Shown here piece after piece: positions 10,889 through 21,328 of a DNA stretch of 46,281 nucleotides (the first letter of the stretch is position 1; the number at the start of each line of letters is the position of its first letter). The notes under the pieces were generated by a model. That model saw nothing but the letters and a program-made list of their open reading frames with translations. It was not told the DNA's origin and ran no database searches. Made by a program: the position numbers and the translations under genes. The stretch covers positions 1 through 46,281 of the forward strand of contig CAJNOQ010000572.1 in assembly GCA_905250885.1 (NCBI GenBank). The letters run 5' to 3'. The stretch is from Didymodactylos carnosus. Taxonomy: Eukaryota > Rotifera > Eurotatoria > Philodinida > Philodinidae.

Positions 10889-13556
10889 TATCAGCAATAT
10901 TTCCACTCAAGACGAATGCCATCCGGCGTCCTTTCACATATACAGAATATATGAATGGCTTCATGGTTCATAGTATTAATCAGCTGCGTCATCATTGAGT
11001 CGCCTATTCCTCACTTCCTCGTCATGGCATAAGCAATAGTTGCACTCATGTCACATGTTATCTGGCGTCCTTTCACAGGTAGAGACTATATGAATAGTAT
11101 CGTTCTCGTTCCCAGTATTCATCAGCTGCGTCATCATTGAGCCCGTTTCGTTCGCAGTTCTTTGCCGTGACAAAAGCCATAGTTCCACTCAAGTCAAGTG
11201 TCATCTGGCGTACTTTCACATGTACCGACTCTAGGAACAGTACGTTCTTCTTAATTTCAAGTATTCATTAGCCGCGTCATCACTGAGTCGCTTCTTCCTG
11301 AGTTCTTCGTCGTGACATCAGCAATATTTCCAATCAAACCAAATACCATCTGCCACCCTTTCACATGTAGAGAATATATGAATAGCGTCATGATTTCAAG
11401 TATTCATCAGCTGCGTGATCATTGAGCCGCTTCTTTCTGAGTTCTTCGTCGTGACAATAAACCATATTTCCACGCAAGCCCAATGCCATCTGGCATACTT
11501 TCAGATGTACAAAATATACGAACAACCTCATCGTTCCAAGTATTCATTAGTTGTGTCAACATTGAATCGTCATTACCTGCGCTCTTTGTCGTGACCTCAC
11601 CAATAGTTCCACTCAAGGCAAATGTCAACTGGCGTACTTACACATATTAAGGAATATATGACTAGTATCATGTTTATTTCAAGTATTCATTAGCCGCATG
11701 ATCATTGAATCGCTTTCTCCCGAGTTCTCTGTCGTGCCATTAGCAATATTTTCAGTAGAGTCAGATGCCATCTAGCGTCCTTTCACACGTACCGAATAAA
11801 TGAATACCGTCATCGTTTTATTTATCTAAAGTATTCATCAGCTGCATGATCATTGAATCACATCTTGTCCAGTTCGCCGTCATGGCATCAGCCATACTCC
11901 AGCCAAGTCAAATATCATCCAACGTCCTCTCACATCTTCTTCTATCGCAATCATCAGTTGCACATACATTCAGTGGCTTCTTCCTAAGTTCTTCGTCGGG
12001 ACATCAGCAACATTCCCACTCAAGCCATCTGTCATCTGGCGTTCTTTCACATGAAGAGAATATATGGCTAGCGTCATCGTTCCGAGTGTTCATTAGTTGC
12101 ATGATCATTGAACCACGTCTCCCCTAGTTCTTCATCCTGTCATCAGCCATATTTCCGCTCAAGTCAACACTCATCTGGCGTCCTTTCACATGCGGAGAAT
12201 ATATGCATAGTGTCATGATGATGCTCTTCGCTCGCAATCATCAGTTGCACGATCATTGAGCGACTTCTTCCTGAGTTTTTCGTCGTGACATCAGCAGTAT
12301 TTCCACAAGTCAACTGTCATCTGGCGTTCTTTCACATGGAGAGAATGTATGACGAGCGTCATGATTTCAAGTATTCATTAGGTGCGTCATCACTGAGTCT
12401 TTTCTTGCTGAGTTCTTGATCGTGACATCAGCAATATTTCTACTGAAGTCAAATGATAACTGGTGTGCCTTCAGATTAAAGAATATATGAATGACGTCAT
12501 GAAAGTTCTAAGTATTCAACAGCTGCATCATTATTGAGTCAATTCTTCCTGAATTCTTCGTCATGACAGCACGGATATTTGAACTGAAGTCTAATGTCAA
12601 CTGGCGTACTTTCACATGTGGAGAACGTATGAATACTATCATGTTTATTTCAAGTATTCATTGACTGCATGATCATTGAATCACGTCTCTCTAGTTCTTC
12701 GTCGTGACATCAGCAATATTTCCACTCAAGCCAAATGTTATGTAGTGTCTTTTCACACGTGATGAATAAATGAATAGCGTTATCGTTCCAAGTATTCATT
12801 AGGTAGGTGTGCTTTGAGCCGCTTCTTTCTGAGTTCTTCGTCGTGATATCAGCAATATTTTCACTCAAGTCAGGTGTCACCTAGGATCCTTTCACATGTA
12901 GGCGATATTGGAATAGCGTCTTCGTTCCAAGTATTCATTAGGTAGGTGTGCTTTGAGCCGCTTCTTTCTGAGTGCTTCGTCGTGACATCAGCAATATTTC
13001 CGCAAAAGTTAAATGTTATCTAGCATTCTTTCTCGTGTAGAGTATATATGAATAGTATCATGTTTATTTCAGGTATTCATTACCTGCGTGATCATTGAGT
13101 CGCTTCTTCCTGAGTTCTTCGTCTTGTCATCAGCAATATTTTCACTGAAGTCAAATGTCATCTGGCGTCCTTTCACAGTTAGAGACTAGATGAAAAATAT
13201 CGTTATACTGAAGGTTTCTAGTATTCATTAGCTGCATGATCGTTGAATTACCTTTTCCCGAGTGCTGCATCGTGTGAGATCTATAATATTTTCACGCAAG
13301 TGAAATTTCATCTGGCGTCCTTTCAGATGTAGAGAATATACAAATAGCGTCATGATCGTCGTTGCAGGTGTTCATCCATTGCATGATCACTGAGTCGCTT
13401 CTTCCTGTGTTCTTTGTCTTATCATCAGTAATATTTCCACTTAAGCCAAGTGTCGTCTTTCAATCGTAGAGGGTATATGAATAGCATGTTAGTACATGTT
13501 GTAATAATCATGTTGGTAGTGATAGTTCTAGGTATTCATCACCTGCATACACTGTA
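10844..13556. repeat. Satellite array, ~19 units of ~141 bp
   Basis: A diverged tandem array. Using the anchor TCTGGCGTCC I could place about 19 units with spacings mostly 139-147 bp (extremes 117 and 150). The most constant blocks are GAGTTCTTCGTCGTGACATC, AGCAATATTTCCACTCAAG, TCTGGCGTCCTTTCACATG and AAGTATTCATTAGCTGC. Units differ by many substitutions and small indels, so the array is not freshly amplified. Most units carry stops in all frames, so it is not a coding repeat. It starts inside the 3' end of the ART gene and ends near 13556. The period is close to nucleosomal length. Confidence 0.9.
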
Positions 13557-13887
13557 AAAAGTAGAAGCGACATAAATGAGGAAATAGCAGAGTAGTGTGG
13601 AACATTGTGAAGGATCGAAATATCGTACTATATAGTGCAATAAAGTGGCAAAGGACAAGACATTATTTTTCCATGAAGTGTGTATAATAGTCATTTTCAT
13701 TATATAGCTTGTATTATGGCACTTCCACTGGAGTCAAAAAGTTAATCTATACTTGTATATATTCTGTTGTCTGAATTGTCTCAGCGTAATTTAAGCGTAT
13801 GCAGTCAAATTTTCAGGGTCATACGTAGTGTATATTACTGCAGTCTTATTCTTCGTTTCAACCAAGTAAATAAAATACTGTGGCGGC
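13557..13887. other. Intergenic, nothing recognised
   Basis: AT-rich sequence after the satellite array. It has no motif that I can tie to a function. Confidence 0.5.
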
Positions 13888-14070
13888 CTATGTTTGTATA
13901 GGATGACGTAGTTCTATTTGAACAGTTTTGACAGATTCGTGTAACAGGTCGATAATAGAAATTCTACTTGTTATAGGTTGTCTCTGTAAAGGAATGGCGA
14001 TTACGATGGATCTTAGCGGGACAAATTCATCTGTAACCATCGAGAAAACATCTTTGAAATTGCTTGTCAA
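13888..14070 (-). pseudogene. Possible coding remnant interrupted by MITE
   Basis: A 60-codon minus-strand frame has protein-like composition, with PLRSIVIAIPLQ and SIIDLLHESVKTVQIELRH (about residues 18-29 and 38-56). Its apparent ATG is created by the TA junction of the MITE at 14071, so the frame once continued further upstream. On the far side, minus-strand frames around 14310-14360 and 15126-15240 are also open, as if one old exon region had been split by the MITE and element E. The family is not recognised and chance is possible. Confidence 0.25.
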
Positions 14071-14304
14071 TACACTCTAAAAAAAGTCGTAGATTAATAA
14101 ACTACAATAAAAGAGTTTTTTGGACTAAAAAACTGATCAAAAAACACCAAAAGAGTTTTTTAACGGGCTTTTTAGGCCAAAAAACTAAAAAGTGTTCGTG
14201 GTCGTTTCAAAATGAAAAACTCACGGTTTTTGGGAGAGTTTTTTGGGTCTAAAAAGTAGCTATCATAAAAAGATTGTGGTCAGAAATTAAGCCTGAAAGT
14301 GTAA
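14071..14304. mobile_element. Decayed copy of the CACTCTAAAA MITE
   Basis: Begins TA-CACTCTAAAAAAAGTCGTAG followed by ATTAATAAA, matching the left TIR of the element at 3120-3490 over ~30 bp. The internal ACTAAAAAACT/AGTTTTTT pattern is also similar. The right end is poor: the best candidate is AAAGTGTA at 14297-14304. The open frame within is an A/T-run artefact. Confidence 0.6.
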
Positions 14305-14360
14305 TAAATTAGTCGAAAGTATGCCGCGACGTCTACAATCGTGTATTCGTGTGAAAGGAG

Positions 14361-15125
14361 CCCATGAAATAATTTTGATACCCAAACGCAGGTTAGCACG
14401 CGTTAAAAGAACTAATAGCTTAACGCGTGCTCACAATTTGGATGTCCTGGAAAGCGTGCAAACGTGTCATCTTTCGAACTTGTATGCGACCGAAAATGTC
14501 TCAAAACTAACACTATCTCGTTAAAACACGATTTCATTACAAAAATAGTAAAAGCTGGGTTAAAACTAGTTAATCAGGAAAGGTTTGAAATTATAACGAG
14601 ACAGTTAAGCGCATTAACGCGTTAAATGTTTCATATTCGGAAATTGAACGCGTCAATTGAATATACCAATACAATATATTGGGTATCCAGTAATATTGTA
14701 CAATATCTTCAATAATGCTTGGTATTGGTGCATGCCTATACATAACACGTAACAATTCAATGTCAAATTTGTTAAATCTGATGGTTCTAATTGTAATCGA
14801 TTTTGGTTGCATCACTATTTAAGAGCAGTTAGAGCGCATTCGATACCCACACTGGTTCAAACTCATTATAAGTAACTTTTTCGTATTAAACTCATTCATA
14901 CGCATCAACAAGATCTTAACGCACTTGAACTCGTTCAACTTGAACGCGTGAAAACTCGTTAGATCTTTCAGAATCATATTCAACGAGTTCTCACACGTCA
15001 CCACTCGAAAGAAGCGTCAGTACGCGTGATTTTTGAAAATTTAACCCATTTAAACGTAATTTTGGTAAAAAAGATATTTTTAACGAGTGCTAACCTGCGT
15101 TAGGATATCAAAATTATTTCATGGG
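14361..15125. mobile_element. TIR element E with ACGCGT motif clusters
   Basis: Terminal repeats of ~45 bp begin CCCATGAAATAATTTTGATA and continue through CGCAGGTTAGCAC. The right copy at ~15080-15125 is its complement with a few changes. The dinucleotide AG flanks both ends and may be a 2-bp target duplication. ACGCGT occurs at least six times (near 14398, 14440, 14616, 14650, 14944 and 15022), with further CGAGT/CGTGT variants. The TIR differs from element D, but the internal motif is the same. No transposase is encoded. Confidence 0.7.
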
Positions 15126-15332
15126 AGGAACAGCAGCCAAATATTGAGTCAAACAATAAAAGAAAAAGAAAGATGGCTCTATAATTTTTTCCAGTACTGT
15201 ATTCTTCGGTGATGTAACATCACTGTTATCATGAGATTGCGATGTATAAATATTACGTTAGGTAGTTTTTCTTCGATTATTCCAATTTTAGTATATTAAA
15301 ACTTTTATTAAGGGTTAACTGGTTCTTTTCTT

Positions 15333-15493
15333 GCGTTGCACCTATATTCAAAGAGTAAATGTTTTCAATATTGGGCGTGCGAGTCATGGTTTACAAGCAT
15401 TAATTGTTTCATATCTTTGTATGCAGATTCGTTACAATATTGAAGATGATACCATGTTTTTAAATACTATGTCATTTATATCCAATGTGATGT
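15333..15493 (+). repeat. Inverted duplicate F, plus-strand copy of a coding fragment
   Basis: 161 bp that recur inverted at 17146-17306 with three mismatches. Read on the plus strand it encodes RVNVFNIGRASHGLQAL followed by IVSYLCMQIRYN, then stops at TAG (15492) just where the duplicate ends. The sequence looks like a piece of a real exon, but I do not recognise the family. Confidence 0.75.
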
Positions 15494-17145
15494 AGCGATT
15501 TTAGTTTTTCGTGCTTTCTGCCCTATGGGAAAGGGAAAATAGGTACAAAATACTGTATAGTTTAAAATTGCTGTATCTCGGAAACAAAACAAGCTAAAAC
15601 TCTCGACAACGTCTCATTTTCAAGGAAATGAATTGGGCTATCTTTCTGCTGTGATCAAACTATTTTTTTCATAGCGTTGAGTTTTCTGAGTTCAAAAACG
15701 GCTCGGACAACGTTTTTTCCAAAATGCTAAAAAATTCCGCTCTCCAGTAGACAAAGAAGCTTGTTTTGAATACAACTGACAATTCGTTTGAGTGGAAAAT
15801 TCATTTTTACCAAGTCCGTAATTTGTTTTCTAATTGTTATAGAAAATGATTTTCCAATAGTAAAATTCACTTTTCCCCAAGAAAATCAATCTTTTTGCCA
15901 TCATCAATATGATATTCAGAATCAGCGCGAAAAATTGCATCGATTACATGTCTTTTTTTAAAAATCAGAGAAAAAAGGTTTTTCATTTTTTCTGAGGATC
16001 GACTGGTCGAAAAAATTGAAAGTTGGAATTTCGAAAAACTGAGTAAACCATTTTGTTCAGCATCTTGAATAATCTATAATCTGATGGTTATCATCAAAAA
16101 ATATTAAGGGCTAGAAAATGACCTTATCCGCCCCTGTTCTTTCAGGATGTATTTAGTTTGATCTGACACATACGGCTATCGTTCAAAAGTTTTCTGAAAA
16201 ACTCTTTAGCTTAAGTTTTAATTTTGAACTAGAACGAAATCGAGAATATAAATTCGCATTATATCATTATGAAGCTTAAACTATCAAAATACAAAATCAA
16301 TCCTAGCACGAAGCTAGGAACGACCACAAGAACTACTTGATCTCTGCAGACGAACTGCAAAAATCAATTTCGCTGTTCTTTCCTATATTCTATACAATGA
16401 TCGAAGTTGTGCTTCAATTTTTTTCTTCAATCCTTCAAATTTCAACAAGAACACAAAATATTTTTACTTTGATTTTTGACTAGCTCTAGCTCGATTTCCA
16501 AGCTCTCAGAAATCCTACTTTCAAACGTACTTATTTTTTGTGAAAAGACGCTTCAATGTAAATGAACCCGAGCTCTTTAATTCTTTTCAATCTTTTGTTA
16601 TTGAAAAGTTACCCTTGGTAACTGATAGATAAATGTGATAGTAGCGAAATTATTTGATTTTGATCGCTTGCAATCGAAAGAAAAAGCTGTTCACATCATC
16701 TCAGCCGAGAACTACTGAACTTACGTAGTTTACACAAGAAACAATAGTTGTGTAAGGCCCCCCTTCTTGGATCAGAAATATAGATTTTTTCTTAAAAGAT
16801 CCATATTAAGCTAAGCACATGATTGAAGAGCACAGCAGCACCACTACATCTCAAAAGCGACTTTTTTCTCCGTGGTAAACTCTATCGGAAATGGAGAAAC
16901 CATGATTTATGAGCACTCAGCTTTGACTTGTAAGAATATAAGCACTTAATTTACTGAATAGCTTTGTGAATAGGGTTTGTTGGTAACTAGTTACAATCAT
17001 GCAAAGCGTTGGTCTTTTAGCTACAGCAATGATGATCATTCTGAAAACAAAAAGAAGCTGGCCTATTCAGTTACAGCCATCTGTACTAATTATAATCCGA
17101 GAACGGCTTGTGATAATATTCCATCCGGTTTATAATCTTCTTTAA
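15494..17145. other. 1.65-kb spacer between the inverted copies
   Basis: No gene or RNA recognised. The sequence is AT-rich without long inverted structure of its own that I could find. With its 161-bp flanks it could be one composite foldback element of ~1.97 kb. Confidence 0.45.
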
Positions 17146-17422
17146 ACATCACATTGGATATAAATGACATAGTATTTAAAAACATGGTATCATCTTCAAT
17201 ATTGTAACGGATCTGCATACAAAGATATGAAACAATTAATGCTTGTAAACCATGACTCGCACGCCCAATATTGAAAACATTTACTCTTTGAATATAGATA
17301 CAACGCACCATACTTGTGAGAAAAAAAGCTACATAGCATTGATAGATTTTTTTATATAGATACGAGCCGAATTTTGTCGAAAAAACTGGATTTCTTGGCA
17401 ACGAAACAAAATTTTCTGTCAC
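17090..17422 (-). pseudogene. Longer minus-strand copy of the duplicated coding fragment
   Basis: The minus-strand frame from ~17315 down to 17090 contains the duplicated segment and then continues past its end as FKEDYKPDGILSQAVLGL before a stop. This copy is therefore longer at the C-terminal side than the one at 15333-15493. The N-terminal part (17315-17422) overlaps one arm of a hairpin and is probably not original. No homologous family is recognised. It is most likely a gene fragment rather than a working gene. Confidence 0.35.
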
Positions 17423-17467
17423 AATTTCTTCTATGATATGTAGCTTTTTTTCTCACAAGTATGGTGC
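17305..17467. repeat. 30-bp perfect inverted repeat with 103-bp loop
   Basis: GCACCATACTTGTGAGAAAA followed by AAAGCTACAT (17305-17334) is exactly complementary to 17438-17467. It abuts the inverted duplicate at 17146-17306, so it may mark the true terminus of a mobile element or a later insertion at its edge. Confidence 0.85.
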
Positions 17468-18600
17468 CCAGACTAAAGTAAAAGAAAGAAGTCTATCGCC
17501 TAAAGCCTAAGACTAGATAGGTTTGCAAAATTGGACTAGATATAGAAATTTTTTTGAAACCAAAGCAGTTTTAACGAAATCAAACAATTACGCGATTAAA
17601 ATGTTATTGGATTTGACTGTGATATTTCCATTTTTTGAGTAATACGAACAACTGATTAAGTCTTTTAGCGAGATTCGACTACATTTAAACCATCAACAGT
17701 GTTATTGCAAATATCAATAAGACAAATGGATTTTGTCGTTTTCACAGCTGACATTGATGTAATAAGTTTCCAGTTTAAACGATAGAACAAGTGACAATTA
17801 TATATATTTTAAAAGTAGATTTTGAAATGGCTTAGGCTATCTTGAAATCGAACATGTGCACGCACATGCATTTTAAGTTAGTTTATGCTACACTAAAATT
17901 TGAAGATTTTTATTTGGTCTGTAACATATGAACATATATCCATTTAGGAAGAAAAACTGTTGAATAACCGTTGTAGTTGCACTGTTTTCTCACAGCAATG
18001 TTTTATAGAAATAAATGCTCGCTTTAAAGTTCATTTTGACTTTCTTTCGAGTCAAATAAAAAAGAACTCTGTGATATGTTAATACAACTAAAATGAAGCA
18101 TGCTGTTAGTAGATACTCTGCCCACTAGGTTAAAATCAATCATGACACCAGTTCATTACAAGACCAGTATGTTTCTTGTCCTTTTTTATTTACTGATACG
18201 AGAATAGTCCCAGGAAGAGTCCTATGCATTCTTCAAAAATGCGCGACATTTGTTTCTGGAGCAGTTGACATACATCAATAGGTAAAGCCTCCAAGCGGGA
18301 GAACTCTTGTTGTCACAATTTTAAAATGGCATTTAAAAATGATCTTCATTTTAAAAAGTACTCTACTAACTCCTATTATATATAATAACTATTTTCTCTT
18401 AATGGTGTAACACAAAGAAATTCGTTACATTGCATAATTGGATACGCAATCTGTAAATAGTTGGATGAGTCATCATACTATTATGCGTCACGTATTAACT
18501 GCATTGCGAAATCTATCATTTGAGAGAGAACACAAGCAGCATCTACAGTTTAAATACTCATTCGATTAAAGATTTGAAAATGTTAAAGTTTTAGTTTTAG
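17468..18600. other. Intergenic, nothing recognised
   Basis: AT-rich, no open frame with recognisable content, and no clear repeat or RNA gene. Confidence 0.5.
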
Positions 18601-19560
18601 GATCAAACACAGACACAAAATAAGTAAGTGTTGGATGCACTATAAAATGGTGTTGATTTTATATAAAATAGATGACGATTTTTGAACAGTCCGTACACTT
18701 AATTCTCAAGAGTTTTATAATATATCTGAAATCAAATTTGATAACTTTCTTTAAATCATTATTGATTTTACAGGAACTTATAAAAACGAACGTTTGATTT
18801 TATTTAAAATCGAGACGATTTTTAAGATTCTCTAAAATGGGATTTGGAGTTTTTTAGAAAATCGGCATTTATTTCATAATTCAGTTTTATAGAAAGTCAA
18901 AAATCGGCGACGATTCTTATTCTATAAAATCCTGGAGGATTAAGTATATAGACTATTCAAAAATCGAAAATGGAAAATATTTATAGATTTTATAAAATGG
19001 TTCGTTTTGTTTGTTTATTGTTTTATTTAGCTAAGACAATATAAAATTGAAAACGACCTACAGGAGACAGAGCAGTTACGGGCTATCTACTCGTAAAAGG
19101 AGTTTCACTTTCTGTACAGGAGAGAAAAAGAGATAAGAGAAATTAAAAACGATTGAGGAATATTAACCATTAATGTTGTGCCTTATGCCTCTTTCAAGAT
19201 CAACTTTCTCATTAGTCCTAACACGATAAAACAAAAATCATCGTCGTCGTTGTTTTTTAAGAAACGCAAAACTCAGTGCGATTTCTGAAAAATATAATCG
19301 ATTTGATTTTTAAATTCGCTAAAAAATCAAATAGATTTTTTAGTTTTTCCCAAAACGAAGGAGGATTTGTTATCCTGCAACAACAAAATCTTGAACGATC
19401 TTGAACGAAACCAGAATCTTTATAAAATCAAGTCGATTTTATAGAAAGTCAAAAATAAATAGTTTTCATTATCCTATAAAGTTCTTGACCATGTTATAAA
19501 ACCTATCAAATCTTCAACGATTTTATAATCGATTTTTCACAAGTTTATAAAATATTTAGA
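18601..19560. repeat. Cluster of degenerate TTTATAAAATC/GATTTTATA repeats
   Basis: Variants of a short palindrome-like unit (TTTATAAAATC and GATTTTATAGAAAGTCAAAA) recur roughly a dozen times. One 20-bp block, TTTTATAGAAAGTCAAAAAT, is present near both 18892 and 19436. The spacing is irregular. It lies upstream of the Thg1-like gene. Function unknown; it may be a decayed satellite. Confidence 0.45.
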
Positions 19561-19930
19561 ATTTGCACTGTGAACTGCGCTACACCCACGTTCTAAGTAC
19601 AGGAAAGCGCAAACCTTTGAGAGTTGCATCGGCCCATAGTGAGAGAATGACTCAACATCTTTGAAAATCGACTCATTTAAATATTTGGGTGATGTTAAGC
19701 GTCTATATTTTCAACTTAGTCGGGGCAAAAGGTGGTCTCGAGATAGTAAGAGTCAGTCCAGGTTTTCAATGTTAGAGCTGCTTTTTATTTATAAAAAACA
19801 ACTGTAAAAAATTTATCAATTACAAACAACGTTGAGTTTAAAAATCGAAATACAATCTGGTTCTGGGAAACATCATGAAGCTCTGTGTAAAGTTGTTTCT
19901 ACAAACAATTTTTAGATATTTTAAAAAGAA
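19561..19930 (+). promoter_or_regulatory. Upstream region of the Thg1-like gene
   Basis: 370 bp without coding potential directly before the start codon. No definite TATA box or initiator could be placed. A possible splice acceptor (CAATTTTTAG at ~19907-19916) just before the ATG leaves room for a non-coding 5' exon. Confidence 0.3.
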
Positions 19931-20965
19931 ATGTCGGATGTTAATTGTGATGAAAAAGGTGATATAAAAAATACTGTAGTTGCTACTGATAATGAAGTTG
20001 TTTCATCATTACATTCTGAAACTGAAATATTGAATAATGAAAAATTGATAGCTAGTGAAATAAAACGTTTAGAAGAGGTACTAGATGAACCATTAAAAAT
20101 TAACTCAAATTTACCATTTGTTGTACGTGTTGACGGTGTTTCATTTCGAACATATACTCGTGGATTAAATAAACCATTCGATCAACGTTTAGCAAGAGCA
20201 CTTACATTAACATCTGCCGATTTACTTCAACGTTTTAGTCCTCGTACGGTATTTTGTTGTTCTGATGAAATATCATTATTGTTTGCCGCATGTCATGCAA
20301 ATGACAATAAAGAAAGAGGTGATGTTAAAACAAAAATGTTTGAATCAGAACATATGTATAGTGGACGTTTACAAAAATTAGTGAGTGTCATATCATCATA
20401 TACAGCGGCAAAATTCAATTATTATATGCAACAAATGGACTGGTCTGACTTACAAAATGAAGAGACTCATAAACGTATTAAATCGAGTGCTGCTTATTTC
20501 GATGCAAGAGCATTTAATGTACCAAATGAATTTTTAGCAATGGCTAGCATCTATTGGCGACATCGTTATGATTGTTTAAAAAATTCAACATTAACCTATG
20601 CATTAAGTTTTTATTCACAAAAAGATATTCTTGGTAAAAATACTTATACACTGAGACAATTAATGCGTGATGAAAAAAATTTTGACATGTACAAAGATGC
20701 ACCGTCAAACATAGTTTATGGAACATTTTTGAAAAAAGAATTATATGAAATACAAGCAGTTGATCGTAAAACGGGTCAAAATATACAAGTTAATCGAACA
20801 AGATTTCGAATAGGTTCATTTAATATAAATGATGTTTTGCCAACAATTGAGGATAAAGTTCAATTTATGATAAGTAAATATTGGAATGATAATAACGGTC
20901 ATATTCAAGATGTAAAAACACCAGAATGGTGGATAGAGAAAAAAATTACTAGTGATACTTCGTGA
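19931..20965 (+). CDS. Thg1-superfamily 3'-5' nucleotidyltransferase (Thg1-like protein, TLP)
   Basis: 344 residues, single exon. After a ~40-residue polar N-terminus comes the Thg1 catalytic domain: PFVVRVDGVSFRTYTRGLNK (62-81) with metal-binding Asp68, KPFDQR (81-86), and the second metal site Ser-Asp-Glu at 111-113 (Asp112, Glu113) in FCCSDEISLLF. Later family blocks are YFDARAFNVP (189-198), YWRHRYDCLKNS (208-219) and NIVYGTFLKKE (260-270). These enzymes add nucleotides to RNA 5' ends in the 3'-5' direction. Canonical eukaryotic Thg1 adds G-1 to tRNA(His) and carries HINxLYN after the WR..DC block. Here that position reads Leu-Lys-Asn-Ser, so tRNA(His) specificity is unlikely. Such TLPs repair truncated tRNA 5' ends in archaea, bacteria and some protists. 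The protein is ~45 residues longer than human THG1L. The AT-biased codons match neighbouring genes, and a single exon fits either an old retrocopy or lateral transfer. An AATAAA-like signal lies at ~21008. Confidence 0.85.
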   Translation: MSDVNCDEKGDIKNTVVATDNEVVSSLHSETEILNNEKLIASEIKRLEEVLDEPLKINSNLPFVVRVDGVSFRTYTRGLNKPFDQRLARALTLTSADLLQRFSPRTVFCCSDEISLLFAACHANDNKERGDVKTKMFESEHMYSGRLQKLVSVISSYTAAKFNYYMQQMDWSDLQNEETHKRIKSSAAYFDARAFNVPNEFLAMASIYWRHRYDCLKNSTLTYALSFYSQKDILGKNTYTLRQLMRDEKNFDMYKDAPSNIVYGTFLKKELYEIQAVDRKTGQNIQVNRTRFRIGSFNINDVLPTIEDKVQFMISKYWNDNNGHIQDVKTPEWWIEKKITSDTS

Positions 20966-21328
20966 AAAGAAGTTTGTCGCTAATTAATATTAGTATTTTT
21001 ATTGTTAGATAATAAAAAAAAGTTTCTGGTTTGATATTTAAATTCGACTTGTTTCTACTAAATAAATTTTGTTTTATAACCGCTTTTTTCGTTATAGAAA
21101 AGTACAAGTCTTGGAAACTTGACCTGCTAACAATCGATCTACGACCTTTACTAAGTGCACAGTCATCGAAACTCACAGAGAATTGTGACAATGAATTTGT
21201 CTTTTCTCTAGTTTTAAGCGTCAGGACGACGATTAGTAAGAGGACGGATGATCCTCTTTTAAGATCAAATCACCGAATTATTTGGGTGACTTCTAGCCTA
21301 TAGTATTCTCAATTATATTGAGAGAAAA
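20966..21328. other. 3' flank of the Thg1-like gene
   Basis: Contains GATAATAAAAAAAA at ~21006, a likely polyadenylation signal. Overlapping open frames on both strands (21031-21303 and 20949-21191) have no domain content and I treat them as chance. Confidence 0.4.

Noticed and set aside
11419..12127. Open frames inside the satellite (11419-11628 minus, 11846-12127 plus)
   Set aside because: They exist only where individual units happen to lack stops; neighbouring units break the frame.
10889..13556. Tandem array considered as a CRISPR array or as a repeated protein domain
   Set aside because: Units are contiguous without unique spacers, are diverged over their full length, and carry stops and non-multiple-of-3 length changes. 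The host is eukaryotic.
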